From Aliikangiella coralliicola (GTDB lineage: Bacteria; Pseudomonadota; Gammaproteobacteria; Enterobacterales; Kangiellaceae): a DNA stretch of 64,000 nucleotides. This document shows, in pieces, positions 56,327-64,000 of the stretch. The DNA lies in contig NZ_ML660169.1 in the NCBI RefSeq assembly GCF_007004725.1, positions 186,001 to 250,000 on the forward strand, in the 5' to 3' direction. The position numbers were made by a program, and so were the translations under genes. Position 1 is the stretch's first letter. Each line of letters starts with the position of its first letter. The notes beneath the pieces were generated by a model. It made no database searches, had not been told where the DNA came from, and saw only the letters and a program-made list of their open reading frames with translations.

Positions 56327-58223
56327 TAACTGCCACCCTCCTACTCGGTTGGTAAAGCTTAACTTTTTCTTCCCGTCCTTTGACGGCAAACTCTCCTTTA
56401 AATTCAAAATCAAAAACATCACCACATAATTCTTTAGTTGTCTCCGAAACTAAAATTCTGGCAATGCCTTTAGTCACACCTTCAATTCGACTTCCCAAAT
56501 TAACCGTATCACCTATTGCAGTATAGTCAAACCGCTTAGCCGACCCCAACATTCCGACGACCGCATCTCCACTATGAACGCCGATGCCAACATCAAACTC
56601 ACGTAACTCCTCAGGCAATGACTCTCTAAAGGTCAAGAGGTTATCAACCATTTTTAACGCGGCGTCAACTGCATGTTCCGCATGATTGTCATCTTCAATT
56701 GGCGCGCCCCAAAATGCCATAACCGCATCACCGATAAACTTATCCAGTGTGCCGCCAGTGCTGAAAATTGCTTCGACTTGCCGGTCGAAGTAATTGTTGA
56801 GGATAGCCATAATTTCTTCAGCGGTTCTTTTCTCTGATAACGTGGTAAACCCTCGAATATCCGAAAATAGCACCGACACTTTACAGGATTTGTTTGCCGT
56901 TTTTTCCTGCCAGTCTTCATCGGACATCAACTGTTTCACTACAACCGGATCCATAAAACGAGAAAACGTCTGCAGTGCATGTTGCCTGCTCATATATTCT
57001 TTTAAACCTCGGTAGAAAAGGAGCACCACCAAAACGGAAAATAAAATGGTGAAAGACGAAGCTGCAGGAAAAAGCCTATCAGACTGACTCAAAAAGTAGC
57101 TCAATGTTAACAAACACAATGCAGAAAAAAGTAATAAACCGATCGATAAAGCTAATTGAATCCGATAACTATCAAACAGAAAAGTAATTGCAAGCAATAA
57201 ACTCACTAAAATTACACTGACCATTAGTCCATAGTTTTTATTAACTACAATTAAATAATCGTTAAGTATTAAGTTATCGATAGCCATTGCCAAAATACTC
57301 GTTGCTGGGTACAACTGCGCGATCGGTGTTTCGCGTAAATCGTGTAGCCCGGTTGCGGTTGCGCCAATTACGACAATCTTATCCTTAAATAAATCAAGTC
57401 GCTTTCTGTTAGTCAAAAAATCATAGGCCACGGCATAAGACACTGATTGAAACGGCACATAATCGACCCCCTTGTATTTCAAATGAATAAAATCCTGTTC
57501 GGTCCGCGTAGTTCTCTGATTGTTCCCAGTGTTTGTGTCTGGCTGACTAATTACATATTCAGCGACACGGTTCGGGAGAGAATTTAATTTAGCACCTTGA
57601 ACTTCGGTTACTACCGGGTAACGCCGAGCACTGCCATCCCAATCTGCCAGAAAATCTATTAAACCGACATTCCAATCTTCAACGGCAATTATCCAGGGTA
57701 ACGACATCGTAATTTTCGATGAATTGTTTACAGTGCTATCGGCTCGCACATAAGGCTTGGAGAAAAAACTTTGCGGTAAGTCCTCAAGTGAAACCAGGTC
57801 TTCAGGTGATTCCTCTTTAAGTAGCGCAGCAGCATAAAATATGTTTGGCTGTTGACTAACGACCTCTCGGAAAAACTCGTCACCATCCCTCAACTTATCT
57901 CTTTCCGAAAACATAATATCAAATACGATTGCTTTACTATTCGCAGCGAGTAAACCTTCTACCAGAAACGCGTGGGTTGTCCGTGGCCATGGCCAAAAAC
58001 CAATATCTTCTTCCATTTCAGAAAGACTTTTATCATCAATCTTAATAACAATAATATCATCGCTGGGCTGCGTTTTTTTTGCTATTTCAACTCGCCAATA
58101 ATCATTATAGAGATCGTCCAGCTTTGTCCAGGCCGGCAATTGATAAATAGCGACAACCGCTACTAACACCATTCCCCACTGAATTAAAAAGCTTTGCTTT
58201 TTTTTGTTATCTATCAACGACAT
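56316..58223 (-). CDS. CHASE2-domain class III adenylate cyclase
   Basis: 635 residues. N-terminal membrane helix (about 15-32), an extracytoplasmic CHASE2 sensor (about 45-335), three membrane helices (about 335-410), then a class III cyclase domain (about 445-625). Metal aspartates are in LFSDIRGF and FIGDAVMAFWG; the base-selecting Lys in LDKFIGD and Asp in FDYTAIGD favour ATP; DTVNLGSRIE supplies the transition-state Asn and Arg. It should make cAMP in response to an envelope signal. Heads the SH3, M48 and DUF4399 operon. A cyclic-nucleotide-binding protein is encoded nearby at 60539. Confidence 0.9.
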   Translation of the reverse strand: MSLIDNKKKQSFLIQWGMVLVAVVAIYQLPAWTKLDDLYNDYWRVEIAKKTQPSDDIIVIKIDDKSLSEMEEDIGFWPWPRTTHAFLVEGLLAANSKAIVFDIMFSERDKLRDGDEFFREVVSQQPNIFYAAALLKEESPEDLVSLEDLPQSFFSKPYVRADSTVNNSSKITMSLPWIIAVEDWNVGLIDFLADWDGSARRYPVVTEVQGAKLNSLPNRVAEYVISQPDTNTGNNQRTTRTEQDFIHLKYKGVDYVPFQSVSYAVAYDFLTNRKRLDLFKDKIVVIGATATGLHDLRETPIAQLYPATSILAMAIDNLILNDYLIVVNKNYGLMVSVILVSLLLAITFLFDSYRIQLALSIGLLLFSALCLLTLSYFLSQSDRLFPAASSFTILFSVLVVLLFYRGLKEYMSRQHALQTFSRFMDPVVVKQLMSDEDWQEKTANKSCKVSVLFSDIRGFTTLSEKRTAEEIMAILNNYFDRQVEAIFSTGGTLDKFIGDAVMAFWGAPIEDDNHAEHAVDAALKMVDNLLTFRESLPEELREFDVGIGVHSGDAVVGMLGSAKRFDYTAIGDTVNLGSRIEGVTKGIARILVSETTKELCGDVFDFEFKGEFAVKGREEKVKLYQPSRRVAVNEN

Positions 58224-58331
58224 CTAGTATTTCTCAACATTTTTTGCGTTCAACAATACTCGTACTCAACATCATGAATCTTATGGCAATTTTTCCACTC
58301 CAGTCTAACTGTGATGTTTATGGATGAAAAT

Positions 58332-60296
58332 TTATGAATGAATTTTTTGATAAACCTTCGCCTCAATAAATGTATCAACCATCGTTTGACATAACTTCCC
58401 ATTACTCGCTTCATCCTTCAAAATATCTAATGCGAGTTCGATTTGCACCGCTTTCTTATAGGGTCGATCACGCGCAGTTAGTGCATCATAAATATCAGCA
58501 ATAGCCATAATCTTACTGGCAACTGGAATATCAGCCTCAAAACTCCCTTTGGGGTACCCGGTTCCATCAAGTTTTTCATGATGAGACGCGGCAATAGTCG
58601 GTACACCACCTAACTCATCAGTCCAGGGTATCTGGTTTAAAAAGGCTTCTGTGTGAACAACATGAGATTGAATTTCTGCTCTTTCTTCCGGCGTTAAACT
58701 CCCCTTGGTGACAGATAATGAAAGAAAGTCATCCTCACTTAACAACGTCTTGCCAAATGGATAGCTATCATCCATTTGATACTCAAGAAGGTAGTTCAAC
58801 TCTTCTGCGACTTTAGCTTCCAACAACGAAGGTTTGTTGGCTCGCATCAGTATTTCCTGAAATCCCGCCAGCTTCTCTAACTCCGATTGCATTTTTAAAA
58901 ACAGGTGAGAGCTTTGCCAGTTTTTGATTAATTCCGGTTCATTTTCAGCGACCAACTTCTGATAGAACTTCCTCTGTAATAACTGTTTTTGCCACTCAAT
59001 TTTTAGCAATAAGTAATTGGCTCGGCTATCCTGTAACTTGTTCGCCTTTAACAATACGTGTTCCTTCACGCCGACTTTGCCGAAATCATGTAGCAAAGAT
59101 GCATAGCGTATTTCACGTAATTGTGCAGCCGAAAAAGTGATGTCTTTATATTTTCCCAGTTGGTTTTTATCCAGACACTCCGCTAGCCCTGTAGTAAATT
59201 CAGCTACTCTAAATGAATGTCCACTGGTCACCGGATCTCGCGACTCAATGGCTTTTACCGAAGCCGCAACAAATCCCTCAAAAAGTGACTGAATATTATC
59301 AATTAACTGACTATTATCGATCGCTACCGCTGCCTGACTCGCCAAGCTCAATAGCAACTCTTGTCTCTCAGCGGTAAACCCTGCGCCGCCGGTTAGTGCT
59401 TCGTGCTGGTCCTGATGGTTGATAAACTGAAGAACGCCAATTATTTTTCGCTTGTGATTTGTCATCGGCAAAACTAATAATTGTCGAGTTCGATATCCAG
59501 TCGCTTTATCAAAACTTTTATCAAATTGATAGGGCAAACTATGTGGCAGCTGGTAAGCATCTGCAATATTCAGGATTTCTCCTGTCAACGCAACATACCC
59601 AGCAAGAGATTGATTGGTTAGTGGAAAATGTTTTTCTTTAAAATCAAAATTAATTTTACTATTTTGCGTTAACTTAAATAGTAGTTTTGGATTATCGCTT
59701 TGGGTATTCACCAGTAAGTATAAAGATGCCGCTTCGCAATTTCCAAGCTTGCGGCCTTCCCGCAAAACCTTATCTAAGAGTTTATCCAGATCTTTCTCCG
59801 AACTCAGTGCAATACCGATTTCACCCAGCTCTTTTCGTTCTCGAGTTGCTGTCGCAACATCCTGGTTTAACTGTTGTATTTGCTGTTTATTTAATAGATA
59901 TTCGAACCCAATAGCAATCGCTGAAGCCAGGTTCTTAGCAGAGAAACTGGCTCCTAGAAAAATATCCGCTTGAGAATTTTCGTGACACGAAATAATAAAG
60001 CAACTTTCCAGATTTTTTCCAGCAGAGGAAAATATAACTTCAGCACTCGTAACAATAACTTGCAGTCTATTTTTGTTACCTTTTGGCGTTCGCTGCTGTC
60101 CAAAAATACTGTTTCTAATTCGCTGATTAAATTCAGGCTCGGAAATAAATTCGATTTCAACGTTATCAGGCACCGGTAACATTAAGTTTCTGGTGTTGAA
60201 ATCATCGTGAATAACTTGTGCCAGGTCACTATTAAAAGCGCCGACAAACCAGAGGTGACGGGAAAGTGTCGAGTTAGTTACGCCTAGTTGCGACAT
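58332..60296 (-). CDS. GAF/HD-GYP cyclic-di-GMP phosphodiesterase
   Basis: 654 residues. An unassigned N-terminal receiver-like region (about 1-140), a GAF domain (about 150-325), then an HD-GYP domain (about 345-645). The catalytic sites are YASLLHDFGKVGVKEHVLLK (about 398-417) and AASHHEKLDGTGYPKG (about 569-584), both intact. It contains an inserted helical section (about 420-520). Predicted to hydrolyse c-di-GMP. It lies 108 bp before the cyclase gene on the same strand and may be part of the same transcript. Confidence 0.88.
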   Translation of the reverse strand: MSQLGVTNSTLSRHLWFVGAFNSDLAQVIHDDFNTRNLMLPVPDNVEIEFISEPEFNQRIRNSIFGQQRTPKGNKNRLQVIVTSAEVIFSSAGKNLESCFIISCHENSQADIFLGASFSAKNLASAIAIGFEYLLNKQQIQQLNQDVATATRERKELGEIGIALSSEKDLDKLLDKVLREGRKLGNCEAASLYLLVNTQSDNPKLLFKLTQNSKINFDFKEKHFPLTNQSLAGYVALTGEILNIADAYQLPHSLPYQFDKSFDKATGYRTRQLLVLPMTNHKRKIIGVLQFINHQDQHEALTGGAGFTAERQELLLSLASQAAVAIDNSQLIDNIQSLFEGFVAASVKAIESRDPVTSGHSFRVAEFTTGLAECLDKNQLGKYKDITFSAAQLREIRYASLLHDFGKVGVKEHVLLKANKLQDSRANYLLLKIEWQKQLLQRKFYQKLVAENEPELIKNWQSSHLFLKMQSELEKLAGFQEILMRANKPSLLEAKVAEELNYLLEYQMDDSYPFGKTLLSEDDFLSLSVTKGSLTPEERAEIQSHVVHTEAFLNQIPWTDELGGVPTIAASHHEKLDGTGYPKGSFEADIPVASKIMAIADIYDALTARDRPYKKAVQIELALDILKDEASNGKLCQTMVDTFIEAKVYQKIHS

Positions 60297-60538
60297 AAGT
60301 TTTCCACTGGATTAATTAATGCCGGATCGTTCTAAATTCGGTGGGTTGTTATTGTTATTTTGACCGATCATGAACAAAACATCATTTGCATGAACCGGTT
60401 ATTTTCTATACATTAACTCAGTATAGCTACTAAAAACAACAAACTCCGAAAGTTTTTATTTCCAGAGTAGAGTTCCAGAATCAATGGTAACTCTTACAAG
60501 TATAGACCGGACTAGCGCAGACGAGGAGAACAAAGGCA

Positions 60539-61024
60539 GTGGACACATCAAACTTTTTTATTTATCCCAGCGAAAACGCTAGTGAGCAAGTAGAAGCCAT
60601 TGTATTTCTTGAACATGCGACTGATGACGACTGGCAAATCTTACTGGATTTCACCTCCACCAGGCGGTTCAAATCCGGTGACATGGTTATTGAGCAAGGA
60701 GAAGACGACGACTCTCTGGCTTTTGTCGCGTCGGGCGAATTAGAAGTGCTCATACCTAAAGGACGCTCGGGGAAATTAGAAAGGTTAACAACATTTTCAG
60801 CAGGTTCAGTTATTGGAGAGCAATCGTTTTTAGATCGCAACCCTCGCTCGACATCAATCAGGGCAATATCCGATGGTGAGCTTTACCGCCTTAGCAGAGA
60901 CGCTTTTACAGTGTTATCAGCTAAACACCCCAACCTGGCCATGCAAGTTGCGCTTGACCTGGGTAGAATTCTATCGATTAGATTACGCAATACCACACAG
61001 TTTTTATCAGCGTCTAAACGATAA
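60539..61024 (+). CDS. cyclic-nucleotide-binding domain protein
   Basis: 161 residues beginning at a GTG (AAAGG nearby). A single cNMP-binding domain (about 25-140): MVIEQGEDDDSLAFVASGELEVLI and the phosphate-binding cassette GEQSFLDRNPRSTSIRA, with the key Glu and Arg present. No helix-turn-helix, kinase or other effector domain follows, so it must act through protein contact. The oxidoreductase gene is about 105 bp downstream on the same strand and is the likely partner. Confidence 0.85.
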   Translation: MDTSNFFIYPSENASEQVEAIVFLEHATDDDWQILLDFTSTRRFKSGDMVIEQGEDDDSLAFVASGELEVLIPKGRSGKLERLTTFSAGSVIGEQSFLDRNPRSTSIRAISDGELYRLSRDAFTVLSAKHPNLAMQVALDLGRILSIRLRNTTQFLSASKR

Positions 61025-61129
61025 TTTTTCTGCAATGAGTTCTGTAACAAAGCAAACTTCAAGTAGTATAAATCTAGATTTTTCGAACCATAATAGCAAT
61101 ACTGTGATAAGTCATTCGGAGAAATAATA

Positions 61130-63757
61130 ATGAGCCAAACGGCCAAACCGATTTTTGCTAACTTTATGCAGATTGAACCCATCATCCCACGATGGCTTTG
61201 GCACGTATTGCGAACCTTATCACTGATTGTCTTTGTTTTTACAATTTGGGGAGCCTGGCACTTTCCAGAAATAACTTTAATTATTTTTTGGGGTATTGCG
61301 GTTCCTTTGTTACCGATTGTTTTCTGGCTATTGCCTGGACTTTGGAGAAATTTATGCCCCTTAGCGGCGGCAAACCAAATCCCTCGCTTATTTAATTTTT
61401 CGCTGGCCAAAGAAGTCCCGGCAAAACTCAAACGCTACGCGAGCGTCATAGGCCTAACTTTATTATTTATTGCCATTCCGCTAAGAAAAATTGCCTTGAA
61501 TGACAATGCAGATATTCTTTCATTTGTTCTCATCGGAATCATTGGCTTCGCCTTTTTCGGCGGTTTGTTGTTTAAAGGAAAAAGCGGTTGGTGTGGTAGC
61601 TTTTGTCCTTTACTCCCAGTGCAAAGACTTTATGGACAATCCCCCCTCGCAATTGTAAATAACAGTCATTGCTCTCCCTGTGTCGGTTGCACGAAAAACT
61701 GCTTTGACTTTAATCCACAAGTTGCCTACCTCGCTGACCTCTATGATTCAGATCCAATCTTAGCAGGTGATCGTAAATTTTTTGCAGGCATGATGCCCGG
61801 GTTACTACTCGCTTATTTTTATATGCCTTATACGCCCGAAATACCAGTCTACCAACTTTATTTACAGTTCGGATTATATTGTTTGATTGGCGTAGGTGCT
61901 TATCAGGTGATTGAAACCTTGTTTAAACTAAGCCCACAAAAAAATACAGCGTTGTTTGCCGTTATTTCGATTAATATTTTTTACTGGTATGCCTCGGTGA
62001 TTTTATTTGAGTCTATTGGGAAATTATCAGGGTTTGCTTTTCCTGATTGGTCGGCCTGGTCAATTCGAGGCGCAGTTGCGTTAATTTCAATTTTCTGGTT
62101 TTGGAAAACACTGGCAAAGGAAAAAATGTTTTTGTCGCAAGCGTTCGCCAGCTCTGCACAAACTAAAGTAGCGAGCATGCGGCATCTCACCAAGCATGGC
62201 GCAAAACAGACCGATAATCCAACGATTACCATTCAACCCGGTAATGAGCAATTAGTTGCCAAAGCGGAGATGACCTTGCTCGACCTGTTGGAGGCGAATG
62301 GTCACAATATCAACTCAGGTTGCCGCATGGGAGCTTGTGGTGCCGATCCCGTGGCGATTGTCAAAGGCGAAGAAAACCTTAACGAAAAGTCGGGCGAAGA
62401 AACTGCGACGCTTGAGCGACTAGGCTATAAAAAAGGTGTGAGAATGGCTTGTTGCGTTAAAGCAACTTCCAGCGTAACAATCAATCTCGACCCAGAGTCT
62501 GTCGAACAGGAAGAAGATGAATCTGAAGTTGCGCAGGACGACAATATTCATTCAGTGGTGATTATCGGTAATGGAATCGCCGGCGTTACTGCTGCCGATT
62601 ACATTCGTCGGCATCACAAAAACTGCGAGATTCATTTGATCGGTGCGGAAAAATATCCACTTTATAACCGAATGGCCATCAGTAAGTTAATCTATGGTCG
62701 AACAGCGTTGCAAAGCCTCATTTTAATGCCGGATGAATGGTATAAAAAAAGAGACATTCAACAATGGTTAAATACACAGGTCGAATCGATTGACCCTACT
62801 AAAAAGGTCGTTACGCTCGCCACCAGGGAATCCATTAACTACGACAAACTCATTATTACGACGGGTAGCAATGCACGGATCCCTGCAATCAAAAATTGGG
62901 CAACTCAAGGTTGCTTTACGTTGCGAACTGCCGAAGACGGTATGAGTATTAGAACTTTTTTACAAGATCATCAATGTAAACGCGTTATAATCGCTGGAGG
63001 CGGCCTACTTGGTTTAGAAGCCGCTTACGCCTTTACACAGGTCGGTATGCGTGTCACAGTGTTAGAGCGCTCAAAATACCTGTTGCGCCGTCAACTCGAT
63101 GAGAAAAGTGCCAACCTGCTTCACGCCTATCTAAGCGCCCTTGGCATCACAATTATTTACCAGGCAGAGGTTGACGAGGTAATTGGTAATGAAATGCTCG
63201 AAGCCATTAAATTGAAAACCGGCGAAAAAATTCTTGCCAATCTGCTACTGGTAGCAGCCGGAATCGTTGCCAACCAAAAGCTCACCAAAGACGATATTCT
63301 AAAAACCAATAAAGGAATTTTGGTTGATGACCATTTGCAAACTAGCCAGAGAGACATCTATGCAGCCGGCGACATTGCTGAGCTCGATGGTTCCAACGGA
63401 AAGCTGCCGGGCCTGTGGCCCATTGCTGTTGACCAAGGAAGAATTGCAGCAATTAACGCATTGGGAGGCGATCAGGTTTATGTCGACAAGCCGGTAGCGA
63501 CCGGTCTGAAAGTGGTTGGTGTAGAACTCACTTCAATGGGTACATTTATTGGCGAAAAAGAAGACTCAGAAATTATTTTCAAAACGAAAGATCGCTACCG
63601 AAAATTGGTCATTCGAGATCAAAAGATTATTGGTTGTATTCTATTAGGATACCCTGAGTTTTCCGGACAGATTGCTAATTATATTAACCAGAAAAAGACG
63701 CTAACAGAAAGCGATATAAAGGCGTTACGAGAAAACGACTGGCACTTATTTATCTGA
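61130..63757 (+). CDS. membrane Fe-S and flavin oxidoreductase, three-module fusion
   Basis: 875 residues. Module 1 (about 1-345): several membrane helices with NosR/NapH-like cysteine motifs (GWCGSFCPLLPVQ at about 157 and HCSPCVGCTKNC at about 180), suggesting 4Fe-4S clusters. Module 2 (about 365-460): 2Fe-2S ferredoxin fold with SGCRMGACG and RMACCV. Module 3 (about 475-875): pyridine-nucleotide-disulfide oxidoreductase with FAD motif VVIIGNGIAGVTAAD, NAD motif IIAGGGLLGLEAAYAF (about 620) and DIYAAGDIAE. Electron transfer between NAD(P)H, flavin and a membrane or quinone partner is predicted. The stop lies in the 15-bp tandem repeat. Confidence 0.85.
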   Translation: MSQTAKPIFANFMQIEPIIPRWLWHVLRTLSLIVFVFTIWGAWHFPEITLIIFWGIAVPLLPIVFWLLPGLWRNLCPLAAANQIPRLFNFSLAKEVPAKLKRYASVIGLTLLFIAIPLRKIALNDNADILSFVLIGIIGFAFFGGLLFKGKSGWCGSFCPLLPVQRLYGQSPLAIVNNSHCSPCVGCTKNCFDFNPQVAYLADLYDSDPILAGDRKFFAGMMPGLLLAYFYMPYTPEIPVYQLYLQFGLYCLIGVGAYQVIETLFKLSPQKNTALFAVISINIFYWYASVILFESIGKLSGFAFPDWSAWSIRGAVALISIFWFWKTLAKEKMFLSQAFASSAQTKVASMRHLTKHGAKQTDNPTITIQPGNEQLVAKAEMTLLDLLEANGHNINSGCRMGACGADPVAIVKGEENLNEKSGEETATLERLGYKKGVRMACCVKATSSVTINLDPESVEQEEDESEVAQDDNIHSVVIIGNGIAGVTAADYIRRHHKNCEIHLIGAEKYPLYNRMAISKLIYGRTALQSLILMPDEWYKKRDIQQWLNTQVESIDPTKKVVTLATRESINYDKLIITTGSNARIPAIKNWATQGCFTLRTAEDGMSIRTFLQDHQCKRVIIAGGGLLGLEAAYAFTQVGMRVTVLERSKYLLRRQLDEKSANLLHAYLSALGITIIYQAEVDEVIGNEMLEAIKLKTGEKILANLLLVAAGIVANQKLTKDDILKTNKGILVDDHLQTSQRDIYAAGDIAELDGSNGKLPGLWPIAVDQGRIAAINALGGDQVYVDKPVATGLKVVGVELTSMGTFIGEKEDSEIIFKTKDRYRKLVIRDQKIIGCILLGYPEFSGQIANYINQKKTLTESDIKALRENDWHLFI

Positions 63758-63806
63758 CTCGTATTTATCTGACTCGTATTTATCTAACCTGTATTTATCT
63801 AGCCTG
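63747..63806 (+). repeat. 15-bp tandem repeat spanning the stop of the oxidoreductase gene
   Basis: Four units: TATTTATCTGACTCG twice, then TATTTATCTAACCTG and TATTTATCTAGCCTG. Each unit keeps an in-frame stop: TGA, TGA, TAA, TAG. Confidence 0.95.
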
Positions 63807-63845
63807 AATTAGAGATAAATATTACTAACGCGTTTTAGCAATATT

Positions 63846-64000
63846 TCAGTTTTTATCTAGCCACTCGATGGCATCTTGATCGTTATTAAAAATTCTTACA
63901 TTCATCGAAGTTGGTCGAGGGATTTTTTCGCCCATGACATTATCCGCGTAAGATGTCGAGTTGTGATCAACCCAGGCACAAGTTACTGGCCTCGAATCGT
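63846..64000 (-). CDS. C-terminal end of a small STAS/SpoIIAA-like protein (partial)
   Basis: Read by hand on the minus strand, 50 codons to TGA at 63846-63848: ...PVTCAWVDHNSTSYADNVM, then GEKIPRPTSMNVRIFNNDQ and DAIEWLDKN. The ending NVRIFNNDQDAIEWL resembles STAS/SEC14- or SpoIIAA-like proteins. The start lies beyond the window. Confidence 0.6.
   Translation of the reverse strand, partial: DSRPVTCAWVDHNSTSYADNVMGEKIPRPTSMNVRIFNNDQDAIEWLDKN

Noticed and set aside
1-64000. tRNA, rRNA or prophage genes
   Set aside because: No sequence resembling tRNA cloverleaf consensus, ribosomal RNA or phage structural genes was noticed on either strand.

Overview
The window is about 64 kb of chromosome from a moderately AT-rich gammaproteobacterium, probably marine. 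The anchors are rpoE-rseA-rseC-mucD beside nadB, sdhE with a ygfX-like gene, ygfZ, an MshQ-like DUF6701 protein and many secreted proteases and sensory proteins. The combination looks like the Kangiella/Aliikangiella side of the Gammaproteobacteria. That placement is inference, because there is no rRNA or tRNA to check it.

Layout. 1-415: start of a DppA/SapA-type peptide-binding protein, cut by the window edge. 584-4720 (minus): a compact four-gene operon of a heme-oxygenase-like diiron enzyme, an ATP-grasp ligase, an MFS exporter and a 2-oxoglutarate/Fe(II) oxygenase, resembling part of the bes pathway for modified lysine. It is preceded by about 1 kb of non-coding DNA holding a minus-strand terminator. 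5750-6829: DUF2000 and LysE-type exporter pair. 6932-12108: a membrane protein and a VWA lipoprotein, divergent from an unusual response regulator and histidine kinase. 12166-17251: an S41 peptidase, an astacin metalloprotease with two PPC domains, and a RAYT-type transposase surrounded by short GGGGTGTCTGA repeats. 17252-20295: thioredoxin-DUF4266-DUF3570-ApbE flavinylation operon. 20683-21675: an APH-fold kinase-like protein. 21737-27490: the sigma-E locus, lacking rseB, and nadB. 27551-30428: ygfX-like, sdhE, ygfZ and an HDOD protein. 30548-36235: a large DUF6701 surface protein, a small secreted protein, and a WYL regulator divergent from a DUF4345 membrane protein with a palindromic operator between them. 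36422-40387: an orphan propeller hybrid histidine kinase. 41435-53865: a 4001-residue secreted protein (golvesin-like domains, 22 thrombospondin type 3 repeats, DUF1566 domains, a CAP domain, an Rhs core and a short variable C-terminal tip), followed by a DUF4279 gene that is a candidate immunity protein. 54384-60296: a DUF4399 protein, an M48 protease, an SH3-like protein, a CHASE2 adenylate cyclase and a GAF/HD-GYP phosphodiesterase. 60539-63757: a cyclic-nucleotide-binding protein and a three-module membrane iron-sulfur/flavin oxidoreductase. 63846-64000: the end of a small STAS/SpoIIAA-like gene, cut by the window edge.

The most notable candidates for undescribed biology are the bes-like operon with its long leader, the CAP/TSP3/Rhs giant with its putative immunity gene, the RAYT with its probable cognate repeats, the membrane/VWA/two-component module, and a recurring pattern in which stop codons sit inside short tandem repeats at gene ends.
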